Below are positions 34,352 through 41,134 of a stretch of DNA of 64,000 nucleotides, piece after piece. A program made the position numbers and the translations under genes. How positions within the stretch are numbered: position 1 is the first letter of the stretch; each line of letters starts with the position of its first letter. The DNA comes from Sphingomonas rosea (GTDB lineage: Bacteria; Pseudomonadota; Alphaproteobacteria; Sphingomonadales; Sphingomonadaceae): the NCBI RefSeq assembly GCF_039538065.1, contig NZ_BAABBR010000001.1, forward strand, positions 186,001-250,000, in the 5' to 3' direction. Under the pieces are notes generated by a model. It was given only the letters and a program-made list of their open reading frames with translations, had not been told where the DNA came from and did no database searches.

Positions 34352-34824
34352 TTGACCAACCCCTGCAAGCGGTCGAGTCCGCGGCCGATTGCGGCGCCGT
34401 AGCGCTGCTCACGCAGGTCCGGCAGGATCGCAGCGGCGACGAGCGCACGGTCGGCCGGCGACAATTCGCCTTCGAGACGCACGCTCGAGGCTTGCGGATC
34501 GATCAGCATCAGCAGCGTGCCGGGATTGGCGGTCTTGCCGCCAACGGCCCAGCCGACCCGCTCCATGCTGTCGCCGTTCTTGGGAACCACCGTCACGATC
34601 ACCACCGCCTTCTTCTGGTTGGCCGCCAGCGCCGCGAGCCGCCCGGCGATCGCCTTCTCCTCGATCGGCGTGAGGACGTCGGCGGTGTCGATCACCCGGC
34701 CACGCAAAGCCCCGTCCGCGACGCGCGCCGGCTGCCCGGCGGCGGCCGGATCGCCCCCGGGCGGCGGCGACTGGCCGCATGCCGCGAGCATCGCGGCCGC
34801 AACCAGCGGGACGGGGAAGCGCAC
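34348..34824 (-). CDS. TPM-domain lipoprotein
   Basis: 158 residues with a lipobox (AAAMLAACGQS), a short Pro/Gly linker and one TPM domain (LRGRVIDTADVLTPIEEKAI, then KKAVVIVTVVPKNGDSMERV and TLLMLIDPQASSVRLEGEL). It is the smallest of three consecutive TPM proteins and probably sits on the periplasmic side of the membrane. It starts 4 bases after the lemA stop and overlaps the next gene by 4 bp. Confidence 0.8.
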   Translation of the reverse strand: MRFPVPLVAAAMLAACGQSPPPGGDPAAAGQPARVADGALRGRVIDTADVLTPIEEKAIAGRLAALAANQKKAVVIVTVVPKNGDSMERVGWAVGGKTANPGTLLMLIDPQASSVRLEGELSPADRALVAAAILPDLREQRYGAAIGRGLDRLQGLVK

Positions 34825-34828
34825 CGGC

Positions 34829-35416
34829 TTACTGGGCGTTGAAATCGACCGTCGGGGCCGCCTGCGCGCCGCTCGAGGCCTGGAACGGCACCTTGGGCTT
34901 GGCGCCGTAGAAGATCTTGGCGCCGACCGCGTCGGGGAAGGTCCGGATGCGGGTGTTATAGGCCTGCACCGCCTCGTTATAGTCGTTGCGCGCGACGAGG
35001 ATGCTGTTCTCGGTTCCCTCGAGCTGCGACTGGAGCGCGAGGAAGTTCGCGTTGCTCTTGAGGTCCGGATAGGCCTCCTGCAGCCGCTGGAGGCTCATCG
35101 TCAGTCGGTTCTGCGCATCGTTGAAGGCGCCGACCTTGGCCGGATCGGACAGGTCGCCGGGCGCGAGTTGGATCCGGGTGGCACCGGCGCGGGCCTCGGT
35201 GACCTGCGTCAGGACGTCCTTCTCCTGCTTGGCATAGCCCTTCACCGTCGCGACGAGGTTGGGCACGAGGTCGGCGCGGCGCTGATACTCGCTCTGCACA
35301 TTGGCCCATTTGGCGTTCACATTCTCTTCGGCGGTCGGCACCGAATTGATGCCGCAGCCGGCAAGGCTGACTGCGGCGAGCGGCGCGAGAAGGCCGAAGC
35401 GGCGAAGGATCGTCAT
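34829..35416 (-). CDS. lemA: LemA family lipoprotein-like membrane protein
   Basis: 195 residues. The N-terminus has a lipobox-like LAAVSLAGCG, then the LemA core: VNAKWANVQSEYQRRADLVP, NLVATVKGYAKQEKDVLTQV, LQRLQEAYPDLKSNANFLAL, EGTENSILVARNDYNEAVQA and YNTRIRTFPD. LemA forms a helical bundle. LemA-TPM gene pairs recur across bacteria, suggesting a joint envelope function. A sigma70-type promoter (TTGAAA-N17-TATGTA) lies 36-64 bases upstream of the ATG. Confidence 0.92.
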   Translation of the reverse strand: MTILRRFGLLAPLAAVSLAGCGINSVPTAEENVNAKWANVQSEYQRRADLVPNLVATVKGYAKQEKDVLTQVTEARAGATRIQLAPGDLSDPAKVGAFNDAQNRLTMSLQRLQEAYPDLKSNANFLALQSQLEGTENSILVARNDYNEAVQAYNTRIRTFPDAVGAKIFYGAKPKVPFQASSGAQAAPTVDFNAQ

Positions 35417-35451
35417 GTTCTACTGGTCCCCTGAAAGCCCGTCAGGTGACT

Positions 35452-35480
35452 TACATAGATGGCACACTTTGCGCTTTCAA
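35452..35480 (-). promoter_or_regulatory. Sigma70-like promoter of the lemA-TPM operon
   Basis: On the minus strand TTGAAA is followed after 17 bases by TATGTA. It lies upstream of lemA and its -35 element overlaps the stop codon of the preceding amidohydrolase gene. Four or five of six bases match in each hexamer at the ideal spacing. Confidence 0.55.
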
Positions 35481-37531
35481 TTGGCTCCGACCGGCGGTCC
35501 GCTGAATCCAGCCGCCTCACGCAGCGCCTGCGCGTCCATCAGCACGCCGTCGAGGACCACCTTGTCGACCTGCCGGAGGACCCGCAGGTCCTTCTCGGCG
35601 TCACCGTTGACGAGGATGAGGTCGGCGGTCTTGCCCGGCGCGACCGAGCCGACCGCCTTGTCCATGCCGACCATGCGCGCAGGCACGATGGTCGCGGTCT
35701 GGAGCGCCTCGACGTTGGTCATGCCGGCCTGCTGGTAAAGCTCGAGCTCACGGACCAGTTCAAGGCCGTAGCCGTCGGTCCCCGCGACCACCCGGACCCC
35801 GGCCTTGTGGAGGCGTCCGACGACGCCGACCATCTTGGCGAAGCTCTTCCGGAAGTCATCGCGGGTGACGTTGCCGAACAGGGGATAGCCCGCGATCTTC
35901 CAGGCGCGTGCCACCGCCGGCGGGGCGACCGGTGCATAAGGCGCATATTCGGGCGCAATGGCGGTGCCGTCCGAGGTCATCAGCGGCTCCCAGACGGTGA
36001 GCGTGGGATCGATGATCGTGCCGCGCTTCGACAATTCGGCGTAAAAGGCCTTCATCGCGGGCGAATCGAGGTCGACGTCCTTGCCATATTGCGCCGGTCC
36101 CTCGAGCCGGGCGGCCGTGTTGGCCTTGTCGACCACCGCCTGCGGCATCGCCTGCATCATGATGAAGTTGATGTGCGTGATTTCGTCATAGCCCGCGCGC
36201 ACGGCGTCGAGTGGGCGCATGCCGGCGGGCACGTGGCCGTGGACGTGGAGCCCGAGCTTGTGCGCCTCTGCAGCGGCCGGCGCGATCCATGCCGGATTCA
36301 TCGAGGTATAGAATTTGACACCCCACATGCCCGCCGCCTTGACCTTGCGGACGGCGGCAATGGCTTCGGCTTCGCTGCTGACGGTGAGCGCACCCTGCGC
36401 GGCGAGCGGGTCCTTGCGGTCGATGATCACCGACACCTTGCCGTCGGGTGCAAGCAGATCGCCCGCGGCGCGGCGCTTGAAGATGCTTTGCGCGTCCTCG
36501 ATCAGCGAGCCGGGGCTGCGGTAATTGGTGATTCCGGTGGCGAGATTCTGGATCAGCTCGAAGTCGTCGCCGCCGACGTGGCGGTGCGAATCCCACAGGC
36601 CCGGCAGGAGCGTCTTGCCGCGCCCGTCAATGATCCGTGCCCCGGCGGGCGCCTTGAGCGAGCCGGCGGCGCCCACCGCCGCGACCTTGCCGTTCGCGAC
36701 CAGGACCGCTCGGTCAGCGAGATAGCGGCCGCCGACCGAATCGAACAATTTGACGTGGTCGAACAGGACGGGCGCGCTGTTCTCCTTGGCGAGGAAGCGC
36801 CGCGATATGTCCCGGACGAGCTTGGCGGTCTCCTCTTCGCCAATGGCTTTCAGGCGCTCGGCATTGGCCTCGTAGCCGGCGGGCAGGATGCTGATCTGGC
36901 CGGCCGAGCCGAAGAACTTGTTGTCGGCGGTCAGCCAGTAGGGCCGTGGCGAGAGACCGAAGCCTTCGACAAAGCCGAGCCTGACCGTTTCCGGACCCTT
37001 GGGTCCCGTGATTTCGACCGAGCGGACGATCCGCATCCGTCCCTTGCCGCCGGGAAGGAGCTCGATTCCGCGTTCGCCCGCGGCCAGGAACGCACCCTCC
37101 TGGTCGACCCCGTCGAACCATGGGCCACCGTAGCTGCTGTAGCGCTTGGTTCCGAACGGAGCGGAACCACTGTCGACCGCGGTCTTCCAGGTGGCGATCC
37201 CGTCGGGTCCGACCTTGAACGTCTCGCTCGCGTCACCGCTGTCGGTATAGCCGCGAACCTCCATGGCGACCGGCCGGCCGTCGGACCCGAGCGTCGCGAC
37301 CTCGTCGACCTCGGTGATCCAGCCCCTCAAGGACATCGACATGCGCGAGGCAATCCGACCGTCGGGCAAGGTCCAGACCCAATTGTCGCCGTGCTTGCCG
37401 GCCTTGGACGTGATGGTGAAATGGCGAGCGTTCGCCGGGGGCACGAGCAGCTGTTCCTTGGGAACGGGCGCCGCGGCCGCCGAAATCGATGCGCCGGCCA
37501 GCAGCAGCGCGCAGAACAGCATTTTCACCAT
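35477..37531 (-). CDS. Secreted amidohydrolase-superfamily protein
   Basis: 684 residues. Signal peptide (FCALLLAGASISAAAAPV). Residues about 20-270 form an N-terminal beta-rich domain unlike ordinary amidohydrolases. The TIM barrel follows: VLFDHVKLFDSVGGRYLADR, LLPGLWDSHRHVGGDDFELI (first metal pair in SHRH), GLHVHGHVPAG (third histidine pair) and VVAGTDGYGLELVRELELYQ (the conserved Asp). It ends with the PGKTADLILVNGD block. It resembles periplasmic Xaa-Pro-dipeptidase/imidazolonepropionase-like hydrolases. It lies downstream of ssrA on the same strand, 58 bp from the end of the tmRNA. Confidence 0.8.
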   Translation of the reverse strand: MVKMLFCALLLAGASISAAAAPVPKEQLLVPPANARHFTITSKAGKHGDNWVWTLPDGRIASRMSMSLRGWITEVDEVATLGSDGRPVAMEVRGYTDSGDASETFKVGPDGIATWKTAVDSGSAPFGTKRYSSYGGPWFDGVDQEGAFLAAGERGIELLPGGKGRMRIVRSVEITGPKGPETVRLGFVEGFGLSPRPYWLTADNKFFGSAGQISILPAGYEANAERLKAIGEEETAKLVRDISRRFLAKENSAPVLFDHVKLFDSVGGRYLADRAVLVANGKVAAVGAAGSLKAPAGARIIDGRGKTLLPGLWDSHRHVGGDDFELIQNLATGITNYRSPGSLIEDAQSIFKRRAAGDLLAPDGKVSVIIDRKDPLAAQGALTVSSEAEAIAAVRKVKAAGMWGVKFYTSMNPAWIAPAAAEAHKLGLHVHGHVPAGMRPLDAVRAGYDEITHINFIMMQAMPQAVVDKANTAARLEGPAQYGKDVDLDSPAMKAFYAELSKRGTIIDPTLTVWEPLMTSDGTAIAPEYAPYAPVAPPAVARAWKIAGYPLFGNVTRDDFRKSFAKMVGVVGRLHKAGVRVVAGTDGYGLELVRELELYQQAGMTNVEALQTATIVPARMVGMDKAVGSVAPGKTADLILVNGDAEKDLRVLRQVDKVVLDGVLMDAQALREAAGFSGPPVGAN

Positions 37532-37589
37532 GTCCGATTCCCCCGAAAAATCAGGAGAAATCTGTCACAGATCGTCGGTCGGTGAAAGT

Positions 37590-37956
37590 GGGAGGCTTCT
37601 GTTGCCCGGTGCCTCCCGTACCGCTGGAATCCCCTTCTGTTGCCCGGTGGGGTCCAACCGCGCTTAAGCTTTGTAACTTCTGACCTTTAGGCCGTCAGTT
37701 ACGCAGCAATCGCGAGCGCCTCGTTATCGTTGGCACTTGTGAGAATGACGGTTTTAGGGCCTGTCCAAGCCCGCTGGCAGTAGATCCTTTACTACACCCG
37801 TCGATCCTGTTTCGCCCCCATCAGCAACGGCGTGCGACAAGGGCTCCCGCTAAGGCCCGTCACGCCGCTGCTGGTGGAGGCGCCGGGGTACTGCCCCCCG
37901 GGTCCGAAGTGCTTATTTCAACCCACACTCTACCAGCATAGTCGGTTGCCCGACCC
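37590..37956 (-). ncRNA. ssrA: Transfer-messenger RNA, circularly permuted two-piece type
   Basis: Reading the minus strand, the acceptor piece comes first: hairpin GTCGG-GCAA-CCGAC, then T-arm and acceptor GGCGCCTCCACCA with CCA ending at 37872. After an intervening segment of about 52 bases comes the coding piece, whose 5' end GGGGGCGAAACAGGATCGAC begins at 37819 and pairs with the acceptor 3' strand over 7 bp. The tag frame is at 37734-37699. The 3' part holds pseudoknot-like hairpins and ends near the stem GGGAGGC/GCCTCCC. This permuted arrangement is characteristic of alphaproteobacteria. The 5' and 3' ends are approximate. Confidence 0.95.
37699..37734 (-). other. tmRNA proteolysis tag ANDNEALAIAA
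   Basis: Eleven sense codons and a TAA: GCC AAC GAT AAC GAG, then GCG CTC GCG ATT GCT GCG TAA. The first codon is the resume alanine. The AND start and the hydrophobic -AIAA end fit ClpXP/ClpAP degradation tags; the usual end in related bacteria is -LAA, so Ile at the third last position is a slight variation. Confidence 0.9.
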
Positions 37957-37960
37957 TCCC

Positions 37961-37989
37961 TATCTAGGTGATCGGCTCGTCGATTCCAA
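37961..37989 (-). promoter_or_regulatory. Sigma70-like promoter of ssrA
   Basis: TTGGAA, 17 bases, TAGATA on the minus strand. Start of transcription would fall about 6 bases downstream, just before the first hairpin of the acceptor piece. Confidence 0.65.
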
Positions 37990-38001
37990 GGAAGGAGTGA
38001 G

Positions 38002-38027
38002 GGAACCGCGACGAACGGGCTGGCGTT
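38002..38027 (+). promoter_or_regulatory. EcfG-type general stress promoter GGAAC-N17-CGTT
   Basis: Exact match to the -35 GGAAC and -10 CGTT of alphaproteobacterial EcfG promoters with a 17-base spacer. It points at the lipoprotein gene starting 60 bases downstream and is back to back with the ssrA promoter. Confidence 0.65.
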
Positions 38028-38086
38028 TGGCCGCGTCAGGCGGGTAGGATAAATCCGCCAACCATAACGATACGGGGAGTCCCATC

Positions 38087-38377
38087 ATGAAGAAGATCCA
38101 TTTCGCGCTCGTCGGCGCTGCTTCGCTCGCGCTCGCAGCCTGCGGCGGCAAGGGCGACGATTCGCTGGGCGAGAACGTCCAGGAGAATTACGAGAACGCC
38201 GCCGACAACATGGACGCGATGGCCGACAACACCGCCAATGCCGCCGAGGCCGACAGCCTCCGCAACCAGGCTGACGCGCTGAAGGCCGAAGGCGATCGCA
38301 AGGAAGACGCGATCGACGACGCCGACGTCAACGCGCAGAACGGCGCCGAAGCTGCGGCGGCCGTCAACGCCATGTAA
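38087..38377 (+). CDS. Small acidic helical lipoprotein
   Basis: 96 residues. Signal peptide with lipobox LALAACGG (lipidated Cys near 20), followed by a charged, Ala/Asp/Asn-rich helical region with heptad-like repeats (ENYENAADNMDAMADNTANA, then DSLRNQADALKAEGDRKEDA). A GGGGAG ribosome site precedes the ATG and an EcfG-type promoter lies upstream, so it is probably a general stress response lipoprotein, possibly a coiled-coil spacer in the envelope. No named family is recognised. Confidence 0.8.
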   Translation: MKKIHFALVGAASLALAACGGKGDDSLGENVQENYENAADNMDAMADNTANAAEADSLRNQADALKAEGDRKEDAIDDADVNAQNGAEAAAAVNAM

Positions 38378-38414
38378 TGCGGCGCATCGCTCGCTTGAGC
38401 GGTGCACGCACCAG

Positions 38415-38450
38415 GAAGGCCGGTCCCTCGTGGGGCCGGCCTTTTCTTTT
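38415..38450 (+). terminator. Rho-independent terminator of the stress lipoprotein gene
   Basis: Stem AAGGCCGGTCCC / GGGGCCGGCCTT with loop TCGT, followed by TTCTTTT; 38 bases after the stop. Confidence 0.88.
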
Positions 38451-38477
38451 GGGGCCGCGACGCGCAAGGCGGCGGCG

Positions 38478-39113
38478 ATGAGCGATTCCGAAGCCATCCC
38501 CGCCGCGACCCTGATCGTGATGCGCGACCGGCCCGGCCTCTTTCCTGAGATCGTGATGGTCGAGCGGCCCCGGACCATGGCCTTCGCCGGCGGTGCGATG
38601 GTGTTCCCGGGCGGTCGGATCGATTCCGACGACCATCAGGGCGCGACCGGTCTCGAACAGGCCGCGATCCGCGCCGCGGTGCGCGAGACGGCCGAGGAGA
38701 CGGGCCTTGCCGTCGACGCCGCGCAACTCGTGCCCTTCGCGCGGTGGCGGCCGGACAATGTCAGCCACCGGCGCTTCGACACCTTCTTCTTCATCGCTCC
38801 CGCACCCGACGATTCCGGACCGCTCTTGCCCCAGCCCGGCGAATGCGAGCGGGCAATCTGGACCACCGCCGAGGCGATGCTGGACGACGTCCGGAGCGGC
38901 TCGGCCCGCGCGATCTTCCCGACCATCCGCAACCTCGAGCGGCTCGCCCAGTTCGCGAGTTTCGCGGACGCGCGGCATCATGCGCTCGCGCATCCGGTCG
39001 AGGTGATCAGCCCGTGGATCGAGGAAGCCGACGGCGAGCGCTGGCTCACGATCCCCTCGCACCTCGGCTATCCCGTCACCCGCGAACGGCTCGATATCGC
39101 CCTTCGCGCCTGA
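38478..39113 (+). CDS. NUDIX hydrolase (CoA pyrophosphatase-like group)
   Basis: 211 residues. The Nudix box GLEQAAIRAAVRETAEETGL fits with RETAEETG at its core, preceded by MVFPGGRID. The N-terminal PAATLIVMRDRPGLFPEIVM, then VERPRTMAFAGGAMVFPGG, matches the long NUDIX group with acyl/aryl-CoA or nucleotide-sugar substrates (NUDT19-like). It follows the lipoprotein terminator by 27 bases and may use its own promoter. The ribosome site is weak (GGCGGCG). Confidence 0.85.
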   Translation: MSDSEAIPAATLIVMRDRPGLFPEIVMVERPRTMAFAGGAMVFPGGRIDSDDHQGATGLEQAAIRAAVRETAEETGLAVDAAQLVPFARWRPDNVSHRRFDTFFFIAPAPDDSGPLLPQPGECERAIWTTAEAMLDDVRSGSARAIFPTIRNLERLAQFASFADARHHALAHPVEVISPWIEEADGERWLTIPSHLGYPVTRERLDIALRA

Positions 39114-39140
39114 TTCCGCCCGAGCGGCGTTCAGCCCGCC

Positions 39141-39851
39141 ATGCTCTTTGCGATCCGTGTCTTCGTCATCACCACCATTCTCGCCGTGCTCGTGATCGAG
39201 CTCGCCGGCTGGATGCAGCGGCACCGGCAGGACCTGCCGTGGACCGAGGTGGATCTGCAGGCCCCGCCCGGCCGCTTCACCGCGGGGCGGATCGCCGAAC
39301 TCGGGAGCGATCCGCCGCGCTGCCGCGCGATCCTCGCCCGCGACGGCGGGATCAGCCGCCCTGCCCCCGACCGCCTCGTCGGCAACGAGTGCGGCTACCG
39401 CGACGGAACGAACCTCCGGCTGGCTTCGATCGGGCTTTCCCCGGCCGGAGTGGTCTCGAGCTGCCCCGTCGCCGCCGCGGCGTTCGTCTGGGAAGAGGCG
39501 GTGCAGCGCGAGGCCCGGGTCCGATTCGGGTCGCCGGTGGTGCGCCTACTCCACGCCGGCAGCTTCTCCTGTCGCCGGCTCTACGGCCGCTCGGAAGGGG
39601 CGTGGAGCGAACATGCGACCGCCGACGCGCTCGACGTGCTGGGCTTCGTGCTGGAAGACGGGCGGACGATCTCGGTGCTTCGCGACTGGCCGGACCAGGG
39701 ACCCAAGGGCACCTTCCTGCGCGGGGTGCGCGACGCGGCGTGCCGCTCGTTCACCACCGTCCTGTCGCCCGACTACAATGCGGCGCACCGCGACCACCTG
39801 CACCTCGACACCGCCGATCGCGGCGCCGGCGGCTGGCGCGCCTGTCGCTAG
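39141..39851 (+). CDS. Extensin-like family protein
   Basis: 236 residues. One N-terminal membrane anchor (AIRVFVITTILAVLVIELAGW) is followed by a periplasmic domain. The extensin-like C-terminal family marks are SCPVAAAAFVWEE near 115, HATADALDVLGFVLEDGRTI near 155 and NAAHRDHLHLD near 222, with conserved cysteines (SCP, SCRRLYG, ACRSF, ACR). The HxAxxALDVxxF and HxDHxHxD patterns recall zinc D-Ala-D-Ala peptidase-like folds, so a cell-wall role is possible. It ends 22 bases before the next gene's terminator. Confidence 0.8.
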   Translation: MLFAIRVFVITTILAVLVIELAGWMQRHRQDLPWTEVDLQAPPGRFTAGRIAELGSDPPRCRAILARDGGISRPAPDRLVGNECGYRDGTNLRLASIGLSPAGVVSSCPVAAAAFVWEEAVQREARVRFGSPVVRLLHAGSFSCRRLYGRSEGAWSEHATADALDVLGFVLEDGRTISVLRDWPDQGPKGTFLRGVRDAACRSFTTVLSPDYNAAHRDHLHLDTADRGAGGWRACR

Positions 39852-39872
39852 CCAAGTCGTTGTTATAACACG

Positions 39873-39905
39873 AAAAAAGGGGCCCGCCTGAGCGGCGAGC
39901 CCCTT
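39873..39905 (-). terminator. Rho-independent terminator of the SWIB gene
   Basis: On the minus strand GGGGCTCGCC and GGCGGGCCCC pair (one T-G) around GCTCA, followed by TTTTTT. It lies 25 bases after the SWIB-domain stop and could also halt convergent transcripts. Confidence 0.88.
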
Positions 39906-39929
39906 CAAACTCCAGCGCTGTGGAAGCGC

Positions 39930-40205
39930 TTACGAGAGATGCTTCGACAGGTGCTTGTTCATCTCGAACATGGTGCAGCGATCCTTGCCGAAGATCTTCT
40001 TCAGCTTGTCGTCGGCGACGATCTCGCGCTTGTTCTGCGGGTTCTGCAGATTGTTCTTGCGGATGTGATCCCACACCTTCGACACGACCTCGCTGCGCGG
40101 CAGCGGATCCTTGCCGACGATTTCCGCGAGATCCGGCGACGGAGTCACCGGACGGGCCAGACCGCCCCCTGCCTTACGCCCAGTCCCGCTCGCTTCTTTA
40201 GCCAT
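39930..40205 (-). CDS. SWIB/MDM2-domain protein
   Basis: 91 residues from the ATG 8 bases after AGGAGG; a longer frame is unsupported. Nearly the whole protein is one SWIB domain: LAEIVGKDPLPRSEVVSKVW, DHIRKNNLQNPQNKREIVAD, DKLKKIFGKDRCTMFEMNKHL. The N-terminal 20 residues are basic. SWIB proteins are chromatin-associated in eukaryotes and also occur in chlamydiae and some alphaproteobacteria, where they may act in DNA topology or nucleoid structure. The gene is monocistronic with its own terminator. Confidence 0.93.
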   Translation of the reverse strand: MAKEASGTGRKAGGGLARPVTPSPDLAEIVGKDPLPRSEVVSKVWDHIRKNNLQNPQNKREIVADDKLKKIFGKDRCTMFEMNKHLSKHLS

Positions 40206-40283
40206 GTGGCCCTCCTGTTGTTTCGCCACAGGGGTAGAGCGCAAACTCAAAGGCTCCGCAAGAGGCTCCCAAGAGAGAGGCGG

Positions 40284-41087
40284 TCAGGCGTGGCGCCGGG
40301 GAAACGGCACGATCCTGTTGTGGGCATCGTGACCGATGTCCGCTCGTCCGCCGAAGGACACGCCGGCCTCCGCGCACCAGCGCCGCGCCACGGCCTCGAC
40401 GTCGCTGCCGAAGGGCCGGTCGTTGGCGCGTTCGAGAACCCGCCCCAGGCGCAGCTGCCGGACCTTCGCAAAGCCCGGCTGGCGGCTGACGTGGAACAGG
40501 AAGCGGTCGATCCGGTAGAGTTCCTCGTCGAGTTCTTCGATCAGGAGCTCGGCGCTCGTGAAGTCGGGTTCGAGAGGGGTTCCCATGAGGCTCGACAGGA
40601 CCACGAGGTTGAAAGCGAAGGCCGGACCGTCGAGGCCGGGCTCGAGGGCCTCGCCATTCCCTTCGAACCAGTCGAGCGCCCGGCCGATTGCCGCCTCGCC
40701 GCCGTCACGCGCCACGTCCTGCACCATCGGGCCATGAGCGACCGCAAGGCCGGCCTTGTGGAGCCCGGCGAGGAGGAAACCGCCGTCGCTGTAGCCGAGG
40801 AAGGTCTTGGACCATGCCGCCGAGGGGACGTCGGCCATGGCCGCCTCGGCGATCCGGTTGGAGCCGTAGCCGCCGCGCGCGAACCATACCGCCTCGACGC
40901 TTTCGTCGGCCATGACCTCGCGCAGTGCCGCGAGACGCGCCGCGTCGGATCCCGCGAAATGGCCGTCTTCGAGAAAGCATTGTGGATGGATGGCGAGCTC
41001 GTGCCCGCGCGCCGCCGCAATGTCGGTCACGCGATCGGCCGCCTCGCGTTTCAACGGGCAACTCGGCGCCACTACCGCAATCCTCAT
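40284..41087 (-). CDS. LD-carboxypeptidase (S66 family)
   Basis: 267 residues from the ATG after GGAGGCACG. It cleaves the terminal D-Ala from L,D-linked murein tetrapeptides during cell-wall recycling. The nucleophile region is FARGGYGSNRI (Ser near residue 80), with GYSDGGFLLAGL and a C-terminal His in RADIGHDAHN. The Mpl-like ligase gene is divergent 47 bases away, which supports a muropeptide recycling function. Confidence 0.88.
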   Translation of the reverse strand: MRIAVVAPSCPLKREAADRVTDIAAARGHELAIHPQCFLEDGHFAGSDAARLAALREVMADESVEAVWFARGGYGSNRIAEAAMADVPSAAWSKTFLGYSDGGFLLAGLHKAGLAVAHGPMVQDVARDGGEAAIGRALDWFEGNGEALEPGLDGPAFAFNLVVLSSLMGTPLEPDFTSAELLIEELDEELYRIDRFLFHVSRQPGFAKVRQLRLGRVLERANDRPFGSDVEAVARRWCAEAGVSFGGRADIGHDAHNRIVPFPRRHA

Positions 41088-41134
41088 CGTGCCTCCGATT
41101 GCCACTTCTTCCGCCCCTCAATAGGGCGGTCGAC

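Noticed and set aside
35459..37585. 708-codon frame antisense to the amidohydrolase
   Set aside because: No domain and no ribosome site; the minus-strand gene has all metal-binding motifs.
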